A DNA stretch of 31,190 bases. It comes from JALYXS01 sp051003795. Its GTDB lineage: Bacteria > Acidobacteriota > Terriglobia > Bryobacterales > Bryobacteraceae. Of this stretch, positions 7,572 to 15,245 are shown one piece after another. A program made the position numbers and the translations under genes. The stretch's first letter is position 1, and each line of letters opens with the position of its first letter. A model generated the notes under the pieces. It did not search any database. It was not told the origin of the DNA and saw nothing but the letters and a program-made list of their open reading frames with translations. The stretch lies in assembly GCA_051003795.1 (NCBI GenBank), contig JBPCKZ010000117.1, positions 1 through 31,190 on the forward strand. The letters run 5' to 3'.

Positions 7572-10088
7572 TTAATGATTCTCCGCAAATTCACGCGAGC
7601 AGAGCAAAGCCCAGACGAAATCCTGTAGCCCCGCTTCGCCATTGCCTTGCTTCTCAATCAGGCTTCGTACCGCGCTCACTTCCGCCGTGTCCGGCAGGCG
7701 CGAGAAGGCCGCAAGGTAAAACTCTTGCATCACCTCGTCATCCGATTTGCCGGCCTTGCGCAAACGTTCCAGCCGCCCGGTCGCGGCGCTCAGTTTTTCG
7801 TTGTAGACAGGACCGGCGAGCATATCGAGGGCTTCTCCGAGATTCGCTTTCCCGCTCCGTTCTGGCAGCGTGAGGCGGTTCGGGCGTCCATAGACATCCA
7901 GAAATCGCGAATAATACAGGTCCGGCTCGCGAAGATTGATGGCGCGGGTCCCTAACGGCGCGCGGCCCGGATTTTTCGAATCCTCCGATCCGCCCATCGT
8001 GAACGTCTCAGGCACGCCGGTCACATCGCAAATGGCGTCGAGCAACACCTCGGCATCGAGCGCCCTCGGTAGCGCGTGGGAGTAGTTGGTCCGGTCGCTT
8101 TCGTTATTGACTTTTGGGACGCCCGATGTCTGGTAAGTTGCCGAAGTTACAATCTCCCGGATGAGACGGCGCAGATCGTAATTGTGCGTCCGGAAATCTT
8201 CCGCCAGCCGCCGAAGCAGCTCCGGATGCGTGGGCGGATTGGTCGAACGGAAATCGTCAACGGGTTCCACAATGCCCCGCCCGAAGTACCAGCTCCAGAT
8301 CCGGTTCACGGCGGCTTCGGCGAAGTAGGGCTGCTTCACCATCCAGTCCGCGAGAATCTTTCTTTGATTCTGCCGCGGCCCGGCATTCACCACCGTGCCG
8401 TCGAGCAGCGTAGGTTTTAACTCCGCTTTCGTCCGCGGATGGTACATCGTCAAGCTGCCGTTGACGTCGCCGTTGCCCATCTCTTCATTCAGCGGATGCT
8501 CGAAGATGACGTACTCGTTCCCGGTGTCACCCATCTTGAACTGGCGGCCGAAGAACGCAGCCATGCCCCAAAACTGGTCCTGGCTCCACGATTCATACGG
8601 GTGATTGTGGCATTGCGCGCAATCGAGACGGCGCCCGAAAAAGACACGAACCTCCTCGGCCATCGTGTCGTTGGGCGGTCCAATGACGTCGTACGGAAGA
8701 TAGTGCCGCGTCGGGCCGTCATAGCCCTCCGCTCCGAGCCGCTCTTTCGCCATGACGTCGTACGGCTTGTTAACGGCAATGCTCGAGCGAACCCACTCGC
8801 CGTACATCTCGCTCCATTTCGGACGGATTCCGTTCGGGAACAGCGCCACGCGGAATAGGTCGTCGAAGTGGAAGGTCAGGTAGTCGACGAATTCCGGCGA
8901 AGACATCAGCACGTCGATCAGCTTTTCGCGCTTACGCGGGTCTTTACTTGCCAGGAATTCCTTGGCTCGATCCGGGGGCGGCAGAGTGCCCGCCAAATCC
9001 AGACAAATGCGCCGCAAGAACTCGCTGTCGCTCGATCGATCCGACGGCTCGATCCGGAAACGGCGCAATTTGTCGAAAACGTGTTCGTCGATGAAGTTGA
9101 CCGGTTTCACGGCCGCATAATGCGTAACGGGAGCGCCGACGACGCCTACCGTGGCGCTTCCGACCTGTCCCGCGGCGCGCACCAGGATCGCCGTTTCGCC
9201 CAGCTTGCCCGCTTGCACCTGCCCCGATTCGTCTACGCTCGCAATATCCTTCTCGTTTGAAACGAATAGCGCGTGGTCGGTGAAGTCTTCGGCTCGGCCA
9301 TCCACAAAATGCGCCGTGACGAGCAAGCGCTGTTTGCCGCCGGCTTGGAGCGTCACCACCGGCGGAAACACTTCGAGGCGCGCCACCCTGTTATCGGTCG
9401 TATTTTCCGCCCCGTAGGGAGCGCCATCCCGAATCCATTTCAGAATTTTTAAATACTCATCGGCGTCTTTCGTGAACCGGCGTCCGCCTCCATGCGCCAC
9501 CGCGGCCGTGGGTTTCAAGAGCAACAGGCTCTTTTCCGGCTCCCGCAAATCGATGCGCGGCGTTCTCGGTCCTTTCACTTCGGCGGTCAGAACTTGATAG
9601 GCACCGCCCTTGACGATCCATTCGTAATCGTCTTTCGGATGCAGCGCTCCGGCCGATAACTTCAGCCCGCCCCTGCCCTTCACCCCGCCGTGGCAACTCG
9701 GGCTATTACAGCCTTTGCGCGTGAAGATGCCATCGATATCCTGGCCGAATTCGAACGGGCGCGTGTCATCGATTTCTTTCGCCTCGAAACGCGCCTGCGC
9801 CCGCTGTCCCTGAGCCGCGACGGTAACCACGATTGCGCCATTACCGATGGCTTGTAACTGCGCGTGTCCATTTACCTCGCCCAGTTTCGGATTGGAACTC
9901 GTCCAATATGCGGCGTCCGTCAGGTCGAGTTCACTACCATCGTCGAAACGTCCGATCGCGAGCAGTTGTTGATGCGCTTCGGCACCGCGCAGGACCCGTC
10001 CAGAGGGCTCAATGCGCAGGGATGTAAGGCGAGCGTCGGCACCGTAGAGAGCCGCCACCGTTATTAACAAACAAACCCAATTCTTCAT
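7572..10088 (-). CDS. DUF1549/DUF1553 protein with bacterial Ig-like domains and cytochrome motif
   Basis: The 838-residue protein has a signal peptide (MKNWVCLLITVAALYGADA), a Big_2-like Ig domain (about 20-105), a CNSPSCH motif at 127-133 (C-x4-CH, the variant typical of this family), a second Ig-like domain (about 238-318), DUF1549 (PSCyt2, about 332-540, with CAQCHNHPYE at 490-499) and DUF1553 (PSD1, about 575-820). Such proteins are thought to be periplasmic haem proteins, but no reaction is established. Its ATG overlaps the stop of the upstream gene as ATGA (10085-10088), and the DUF1501 gene follows. It lacks the classic CXXCH PSCyt1 domains found in its partner at 11906-15245. Confidence 0.9.
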   Translation of the reverse strand: MKNWVCLLITVAALYGADARLTSLRIEPSGRVLRGAEAHQQLLAIGRFDDGSELDLTDAAYWTSSNPKLGEVNGHAQLQAIGNGAIVVTVAAQGQRAQARFEAKEIDDTRPFEFGQDIDGIFTRKGCNSPSCHGGVKGRGGLKLSAGALHPKDDYEWIVKGGAYQVLTAEVKGPRTPRIDLREPEKSLLLLKPTAAVAHGGGRRFTKDADEYLKILKWIRDGAPYGAENTTDNRVARLEVFPPVVTLQAGGKQRLLVTAHFVDGRAEDFTDHALFVSNEKDIASVDESGQVQAGKLGETAILVRAAGQVGSATVGVVGAPVTHYAAVKPVNFIDEHVFDKLRRFRIEPSDRSSDSEFLRRICLDLAGTLPPPDRAKEFLASKDPRKREKLIDVLMSSPEFVDYLTFHFDDLFRVALFPNGIRPKWSEMYGEWVRSSIAVNKPYDVMAKERLGAEGYDGPTRHYLPYDVIGPPNDTMAEEVRVFFGRRLDCAQCHNHPYESWSQDQFWGMAAFFGRQFKMGDTGNEYVIFEHPLNEEMGNGDVNGSLTMYHPRTKAELKPTLLDGTVVNAGPRQNQRKILADWMVKQPYFAEAAVNRIWSWYFGRGIVEPVDDFRSTNPPTHPELLRRLAEDFRTHNYDLRRLIREIVTSATYQTSGVPKVNNESDRTNYSHALPRALDAEVLLDAICDVTGVPETFTMGGSEDSKNPGRAPLGTRAINLREPDLYYSRFLDVYGRPNRLTLPERSGKANLGEALDMLAGPVYNEKLSAATGRLERLRKAGKSDDEVMQEFYLAAFSRLPDTAEVSAVRSLIEKQGNGEAGLQDFVWALLCSREFAENH

Positions 10089-11770
10089 GACGCCTTGCGC
10101 TCCACAACCATAACCGGAACTTCCCGTACCTCGATAACGGGCCCCACCTTGCCCTTATCGACTACGCGCAGTTCGAGACGCGCCGTCACCGGAATCGGGG
10201 TCATCGGCGCGTCAGACGCCGCAACCAGAATAACCGAGGTAGTCTGATTTTTCGCAAAATAGCGTTCCGCTTTGCCTGCGTTCGGCAGCGGAGGGTTGTC
10301 CTCGGGCTTCTCCATCGCTTGCAGAGCCGTTACCCCGGCGGGCAGGCCGCTAAAGGCCAATGTGACGTAACCCGCGAAGCCTTCTTCCCGGTCGATTTTC
10401 ACCGAAACCGGCTTGCCGACCCCAGCTTCAAGATTGATGTGATCCAAGTTAACGTCGATCTTTCCGACATGCGGAATCTGTCGGCGCACCAAGATCCGGT
10501 AGCGGAAATCTTCGCCGTCGCAGCCGGTCGTGATGTCCCGGATCGCCATCGTGTAATCACCCGGCGCTTGAAGGTTCAACACCGTCTTTGGCTCGATCAT
10601 CTTCATCATGTACAGGCCGTTGTTGTTGAGCTTGGTGTAAACGTCGGTCGCCATTTCGTGCCCGTCCGGCTGCATGAGCCGGACCACCGGGTTGAAGCGC
10701 GGCAGCGTCGCCCGCGGCGTTTCTACTTCAATTGCAAGGTCCTCGGCCTTCTCCACCTTCAAGCGGATTACGTGCGTTTCGCCCGGCTTGCCAATGATGC
10801 CTTCGACCATCGCGGGCAGCGTGACCAGCGGGATGTCTTTCGCGCTCTCAAGCGCGGCATGGAAAAGCTCGGGCCGCTTCTGCTTCTCGTCGCTTCCGCC
10901 GCGCTCCGCCAGTTTATCCAACCAGTCGTCCGTGATGCCGCGCGTGAACTGACGCTCCTCCCAATCCACTTTCCCTGAAAGCGGTTGTGCGGGATGCAGC
11001 GGCGGCAAAGGCCCTACTCCACGGGAGATTCGCAACTGATAAACGTAGTCCGGGCTGCCCTTTCCGTCAAACGGATTAACCTGGATGCGATACTTCCCCG
11101 GCCGCGTAAATCGCCATACCACGCGCGCGTCGGTAGAAATGCCGGGGAAGGACAGCGGTTCGTCATTGAAAGCCACCCGGTTCAGGCGGTGCGGATCGAA
11201 CCAGCTTCCGGACTCTTCGAAAAGCGTGAGGGTTGGATCGAATCCTTCGTTGCCGGAGACGGCTTCCATCGTGAGCGTCTCGCCCGGAGAAGGGTCGATC
11301 GCATAGGTGTCGTTTTCGCCGGCATGAAGGATGCGGCTGTTCACAATCACCGGGAATTGGCGAAGCGGGACGCTGGGATCGGGGTGGTTGAGGACCGGGT
11401 CGCTCACTACCATCGCGCGTGCCGAATTTGTGACGCCTCTCGGGGTTACGACGCGGAATTCATGCCAGCCAAGCACGGCATCGGGAGAAATTTGGAGTTC
11501 AACATGAATGGTTTCCGCGTCGCCGCTCGTATGTCCGCTCAGGACGCGACAGGCGATCCCGACTCCCTCCATGGTCAGAGCCGTTGCGCCCGCAAGCTCA
11601 CTGCCTCGAATTTCCACTTCGACGCGGCTTCCCTTGTTGAAGGAAAACGGATACACGGAGGTGACGTTCGGCTCCGGGGTTTTCTTCGTGCTGGCGGCAA
11701 ACGCAAGACCGGTGAGCAACGCCGCGGAACATATCACGCCGGACGCAAGGCAACGTCCCACTTGTCGCAT
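10085..11770 (-). CDS. Secreted protein with IPT-like and prepeptidase C-terminal-like domains
   Basis: The 561-residue protein starts at the ATG 11768-11770 with a signal peptide (MRQVGRCLASGVICSAALLTGLAFA). The N-terminal part (about 28-120) resembles an IPT/TIG Ig-like domain (VTSVYPFSFNKGSRVEVEIRGSEL). Two later beta-rich stretches (around LHAGENDTYAIDPSPGETLTMEA and around KPGETHVIRLKVEKAEDLAIEV) resemble prepeptidase C-terminal domains, often found beside DUF1549 genes. It has no evident catalytic residues and may act as a binding or scaffold partner on the cell surface or in the periplasm. A longer frame to 11917 is rejected because it would bury the leader. It is the first gene of the five-gene minus-strand operon. 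Confidence 0.8.
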   Translation of the reverse strand: MRQVGRCLASGVICSAALLTGLAFAASTKKTPEPNVTSVYPFSFNKGSRVEVEIRGSELAGATALTMEGVGIACRVLSGHTSGDAETIHVELQISPDAVLGWHEFRVVTPRGVTNSARAMVVSDPVLNHPDPSVPLRQFPVIVNSRILHAGENDTYAIDPSPGETLTMEAVSGNEGFDPTLTLFEESGSWFDPHRLNRVAFNDEPLSFPGISTDARVVWRFTRPGKYRIQVNPFDGKGSPDYVYQLRISRGVGPLPPLHPAQPLSGKVDWEERQFTRGITDDWLDKLAERGGSDEKQKRPELFHAALESAKDIPLVTLPAMVEGIIGKPGETHVIRLKVEKAEDLAIEVETPRATLPRFNPVVRLMQPDGHEMATDVYTKLNNNGLYMMKMIEPKTVLNLQAPGDYTMAIRDITTGCDGEDFRYRILVRRQIPHVGKIDVNLDHINLEAGVGKPVSVKIDREEGFAGYVTLAFSGLPAGVTALQAMEKPEDNPPLPNAGKAERYFAKNQTTSVILVAASDAPMTPIPVTARLELRVVDKGKVGPVIEVREVPVMVVERKAS

Positions 11771-11905
11771 GTTTTCTATATTGTCCCTCGAATTCCGGTT
11801 CTCCGCCTCAGCTAGGGAAGCTTCATCTAGATAGTGTCCGTATAGCTGAACCGGTTCCTTTATGGGGGACGTCCGCGTGCGGGATACTGGATGTGCTGGC
11901 GGTAA
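11771..11905. promoter_or_regulatory. Divergent promoter region between the two DUF1549/DUF1501 operons
   Basis: This 135-base region must drive both operons. It holds an unusual split inverted repeat: TAGCTGAACCGG at 11843-11854 is the exact reverse complement of CCGGTT (11795-11800) joined to CAGCTA (11809-11814), with eight extra bases between those two halves. Smaller palindromes are ATCTAGAT (11825-11832), GAACCGGTTC (11848-11857) and GGACGTCC. I could not assign convincing -35/-10 pairs on either strand. Confidence 0.45.
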
Positions 11906-12679
11906 ATGAAGAAGCATCTACGATATATCGCTGCGGTTACGCTTTCCCTGGTTCCCCTCCGGGTTGGGATGGCGGGGGATAGTCCGGCTGTCGCGGTTCT
12001 GAAGGGGCGGTGCGTCGCCTGCCATGACTCCCAAGGCGCTCAAAGCAAGCTCGATCTAAGCACGAGGGAATCGGCCCTGCGCGGCGGCGAGCGCGGCCCC
12101 GCAATCGTTCCCGGCGATTCCCCAAACAGCCCGCTCTACCAGTTCGCCAGCCACCAGATTCGGCCGTTCATGCCGCCTGCGGGTGCACAGCTTTCCCCAG
12201 AAGAGCTAAAGACTCTCGCCTCCTGGATCGATTCCGGCGCGTCGTGGCCCAGTGAATCGGTGGGCGATTCCAAGCCTCCCCTGTTTGTCACGGCCGTCAA
12301 GCCGATTTTCGAACAGCATTGCGTCGAATGCCACCACCCCGGCGCGGGAAAGAGCGGCGGACTCGACCTGACCTCCCGCGAAAAGCTTCTCGAAGGAGGC
12401 GACCACGGTCAGGTAATCGCTTTGAATGATCCGGAATCGAGCGAACTGCTGGCCCGCCTGCGCCACACGAAAGCGCCGGGGATGCCGTTCAATCGGCCGC
12501 AATTGCCGGCAGAGTCGGTGGCGAAAGTGGCGAAGTGGATAAGGTCCGGCGCTCCCTACGATGCGGCCGTTGCGATTTCCAAAGCTCCGGTTACGCCGGT
12601 CGTGGATTCATTGGGCATTTCGGAAGCCGGTACACACCCCATTGCCGAAATTATCGGGATCGCTCGCGTCGTGGAGTAA
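11906..12679 (+). CDS. N-terminal part of a frameshifted DUF1549/DUF1553 gene: two PSCyt1 cytochrome domains
   Basis: This open frame gives 257 residues. It starts with a signal peptide (MKKHLRYIAAVTLSLVPLRVGMAG) and holds two planctomycete-type cytochrome c domains (PSCyt1, PF07635) with haem motifs CVACH (36-40) and CVECH (139-143), each followed by a family-type ending (FMPP...LASWIDSGA and PFNRPQLP...VAKWIRSGA). After about residue 234 the sequence stops resembling the family, and the next frame continues it perfectly from HWAF onwards. It is therefore most likely the front part of one 1112-residue protein ending at 15245, broken by a single extra base near 12608. If read alone it would be a small exported dihaem protein. 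Confidence 0.75.
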   Translation: MKKHLRYIAAVTLSLVPLRVGMAGDSPAVAVLKGRCVACHDSQGAQSKLDLSTRESALRGGERGPAIVPGDSPNSPLYQFASHQIRPFMPPAGAQLSPEELKTLASWIDSGASWPSESVGDSKPPLFVTAVKPIFEQHCVECHHPGAGKSGGLDLTSREKLLEGGDHGQVIALNDPESSELLARLRHTKAPGMPFNRPQLPAESVAKVAKWIRSGAPYDAAVAISKAPVTPVVDSLGISEAGTHPIAEIIGIARVVE

Positions 12680-15245
12680 GAATCCCGTCGATGTTCTCTT
12701 GGCGGCTACGTGGCAGCAGAAGGGTCTTCAGCCTTCGCCCGAGGCGGACCGCCGCACTCTGCTCCGGCGCGTTTATCTGGATGTCACCGGCTTGCCGCCC
12801 ACTCCGGCGGAAATCGGCGCATTTCTCCGCGATCGCTCGCCCAACGCGTACGAGAAGGTGGTCGATTCGCTGCTTGATAGCCCGCGTTATGGCGAGCGAT
12901 GGGGACGCCACTGGATGGACATCTGGCGGTATTCGGACTGGTATGGCCGCCGGGCGCTCGACGACCAGCGAAACAGCGCGCGGCACATCTGGCACTGGCG
13001 GGATTGGATTATTGAATCGCTGAACGCCGACAAAGGTTACGACCAGATGATCCGCGAGATGATCGCCGGGGACGAGATTGCGCCGAACGATCCGAAAGTG
13101 CTCCGGGCAACCGGCTTCCTGGCTCGCAACTATTTCCGTTTCAATCGGAATGTCTGGATGCAGGACACCGTGGAGCATATCGGCTTCGGAGTGCTGGGCC
13201 TCACGTTGAAATGCGCGCGATGCCACAACCACAAATACGATCCGATCAGCCAGGAAGAATACTATCGCTTTCGCGCGTTTTTCGAGCCGTACGATGTGCG
13301 CGTCGATCCCCTTCCGGGCAAACCGGACACGCACGAAGACGGAATCTCCCGGATATTCGATTCGCTGCCGCACGAGGGCGGCGTGGAGCCTTACTTCCCT
13401 CCGATTTACAAGGACACTTTCCGTCTGATTCGCGGCGAGGAAAGCAATCCGGATAAAACTCCATTAACGCCGGGAACTCCCGCCGTCCTTGGCGCTTGGA
13501 ACGGCAAGATCGAACCCGTGACGTTGACACCCGAGGAACACATTCCAGACCTCGACGATTACGTCGAACGCGATCTCCTACGGAAGGCCGAGCAGGATAT
13601 CCGAAACGCGAGGACAGCGATCGAATCGTCGACGAAATGGCTCGAACGCGCCCGCATCGAGTTTGCCAGGCACCCGGAACAGCCGGTCTCGGATCCTAAG
13701 AAAGAAGACAAGAAAGCGAACGTCGCATTCGCGGATATCAAGTCGATTCTGTCGAGCAAGTGCAAGCAGTGTCACGGCGGCGCGACACAATCGACCAGCC
13801 GTAGCGGCTTAATCCTGACGAGCGAGGCCGGCGCTCTGCAGGGCGGGTACAAATACGGCCCGGCGATCGTTCCGGGGCGGAGCGCCGAAAGCCCGTTGAT
13901 CCGGTTCGTCTCCGGCGATTTGAATCCTCGCATGCCTCCCGAAGGCGCGCCCGTCACGCCCGCTGAGTTGGCGAAGCTCTTGCAGTGGATCGATCAGATT
14001 GTCGAGCCCCCCGCAGTCACGCTGAAGCGGGCCGAAGACCGTCTAACACTGGCTCGAAAACACCTTGATACCGTCCTGCTCGGGATACCGGCGCTCCATG
14101 CGCGCCTCGAAGCGGATAAGGCCAAATATCTTCATCCGGCTGAAAAAGAGAAGAACGAAAAGCTGGCCGAAACCGCTCAAGCCTTAGAAAAGAAATATAG
14201 CGCCGCGCTCGCGGCTGAAGAGATGTTGGAGGCCCAACAACTGCTCATCGGCGACAAAGCCGCGGCTGCCAAGACCAAATTGGAAGCGGCGGCCAAAGCC
14301 CTCGGTCAGGGCGCCGACAAGTACACGCCCGCCATGGAGGTTTACCCGGAAACGAGCACGGGACGCCGCACGGCCCTGGCGTATTGGCTGACCAGCCGGG
14401 ATAACCCGCTCACGGCGCGCGTCGCGATCAACGATATCTGGCTGCGCCATTTCGGCAAGCCGATTGTTGCGACAGTTTCGAATTTCGGGCGCAACGGCGC
14501 GAAGCCGACCGACCAGAGGCTGCTCGATTGGCTGGCGACGGACTTTATGGACAACGGCTGGAGCATGAAGAAGCTTCATCGGCTGGTGCTTATGTCGAAG
14601 GCTTACCGAATGGCTTCCTCAGGCGCGGCTCTCAGCGCTGCGAACCGGAAAATCGATCCGGACAACAAGTATTTCTGGCATATGAACCCACATCGCATGG
14701 AAGCCGAGACCGTGCGCGATGCCGTGCTGTATCAAGCTGGCCTTTTAGATCTCACCACGGGCGGCCCAGACATCGACGAATCGCAAGCTCTCTATTCGCG
14801 CCGGCGCTCCTTGTATCTCCGGCAAACTCCCGAAAGCCAGGCTGAGTTCTTGAAACTCTTCGATCAACCCAACCCAACCGAATGCTACATACGGACCGAG
14901 AGCATCATCCCGCAGCAGGCGCTCGCTACTGCCAATAGTGCCTTTTTCGAAGAAACCTCGCGCCTGATGACGCGCGCCTTCAACGAGCGTTATGCGGGCG
15001 ACGAAGATTTCGTCAAGTCGGCTTTCGAGACGATCCTCGGAGCGCCGCCCAATCCGCTCGAACTCGCCGAGTCCCGCAAATTTCTCGCGGCGCAGGCGGA
15101 ATTGCTTTCCCATCCCGCAAAACTCACGGCCTTCTCCGATGTCGTGAATACGCGCGTGCCGCCGTCGTCCGACTCCAAGGTACGCGCGCGCGAAAACCTG
15201 ATCCACGCTTTGCTGAATCACAATGAATTTATAACGGTGCGCTAA
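12561..15245 (+). CDS. DUF1549/DUF1553 part of the frameshifted cytochrome gene
   Basis: This 894-residue frame has no signal peptide and its formal ATG overlaps the upstream frame by 119 bases. Homologous sequence begins at HWAFRKP (residue 17), so it is best seen as the remainder of the gene starting at 11906. Order: DUF1549 (about 40-250, with NPVD, PSPEADRRTLLRRVYLDVTGLPPTP, SPRYGERWGRHWMD and CARCHNHKYD at 218-227), a third PSCyt1 cytochrome domain (about 385-480, CKQCH at 401-405), a charged helical, probably coiled-coil stretch (about 488-580) and DUF1553 (about 595-885). The joined protein would carry four CXXCH motifs. The DUF1501 gene abuts its stop. Export would depend on the upstream leader. 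Confidence 0.85.
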   Translation: MRPLRFPKLRLRRSWIHWAFRKPVHTPLPKLSGSLASWSKNPVDVLLAATWQQKGLQPSPEADRRTLLRRVYLDVTGLPPTPAEIGAFLRDRSPNAYEKVVDSLLDSPRYGERWGRHWMDIWRYSDWYGRRALDDQRNSARHIWHWRDWIIESLNADKGYDQMIREMIAGDEIAPNDPKVLRATGFLARNYFRFNRNVWMQDTVEHIGFGVLGLTLKCARCHNHKYDPISQEEYYRFRAFFEPYDVRVDPLPGKPDTHEDGISRIFDSLPHEGGVEPYFPPIYKDTFRLIRGEESNPDKTPLTPGTPAVLGAWNGKIEPVTLTPEEHIPDLDDYVERDLLRKAEQDIRNARTAIESSTKWLERARIEFARHPEQPVSDPKKEDKKANVAFADIKSILSSKCKQCHGGATQSTSRSGLILTSEAGALQGGYKYGPAIVPGRSAESPLIRFVSGDLNPRMPPEGAPVTPAELAKLLQWIDQIVEPPAVTLKRAEDRLTLARKHLDTVLLGIPALHARLEADKAKYLHPAEKEKNEKLAETAQALEKKYSAALAAEEMLEAQQLLIGDKAAAAKTKLEAAAKALGQGADKYTPAMEVYPETSTGRRTALAYWLTSRDNPLTARVAINDIWLRHFGKPIVATVSNFGRNGAKPTDQRLLDWLATDFMDNGWSMKKLHRLVLMSKAYRMASSGAALSAANRKIDPDNKYFWHMNPHRMEAETVRDAVLYQAGLLDLTTGGPDIDESQALYSRRRSLYLRQTPESQAEFLKLFDQPNPTECYIRTESIIPQQALATANSAFFEETSRLMTRAFNERYAGDEDFVKSAFETILGAPPNPLELAESRKFLAAQAELLSHPAKLTAFSDVVNTRVPPSSDSKVRARENLIHALLNHNEFITVR
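12602..12617 (+). other. Apparent +1 frameshift (one extra T) inside the cytochrome/DUF1549 gene
   Basis: In the first frame GTG GAT (12602-12607) is followed by TCA. Dropping one T at 12607/12608 gives GTG GAT CAT TGG GCA, that is VDHWA followed by FRKPVHTPLPKL. HWAF plus a proline-rich linker is what normally begins the DUF1549 section after a PSCyt1 domain. The corrected reading frame runs from 11906 to 15245 without a stop. The site does not look like a known programmed +1 slip site. Confidence 0.75.

Noticed and set aside
12602..12617. Programmed +1 frameshifting as in release factor 2
   Set aside because: There is no stop codon at the shift point, no CTT-TGA-like slip sequence and no upstream Shine-Dalgarno-like stimulator; the in-frame stop comes 70 bases later. 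A one-base insertion is simpler.
12561..12679. Independent start of a separate DUF1549 gene at ATG 12561
   Set aside because: It would give a protein with haem motifs but no signal peptide, would overlap the upstream frame by 119 bases, and residues 1-16 look unlike any family N-terminus.
12535..13023. A 162-residue frame across the frameshift region
   Set aside because: It is Arg- and Ser-rich and does not match the cytochrome or DUF1549 families; the other two frames explain the whole stretch.
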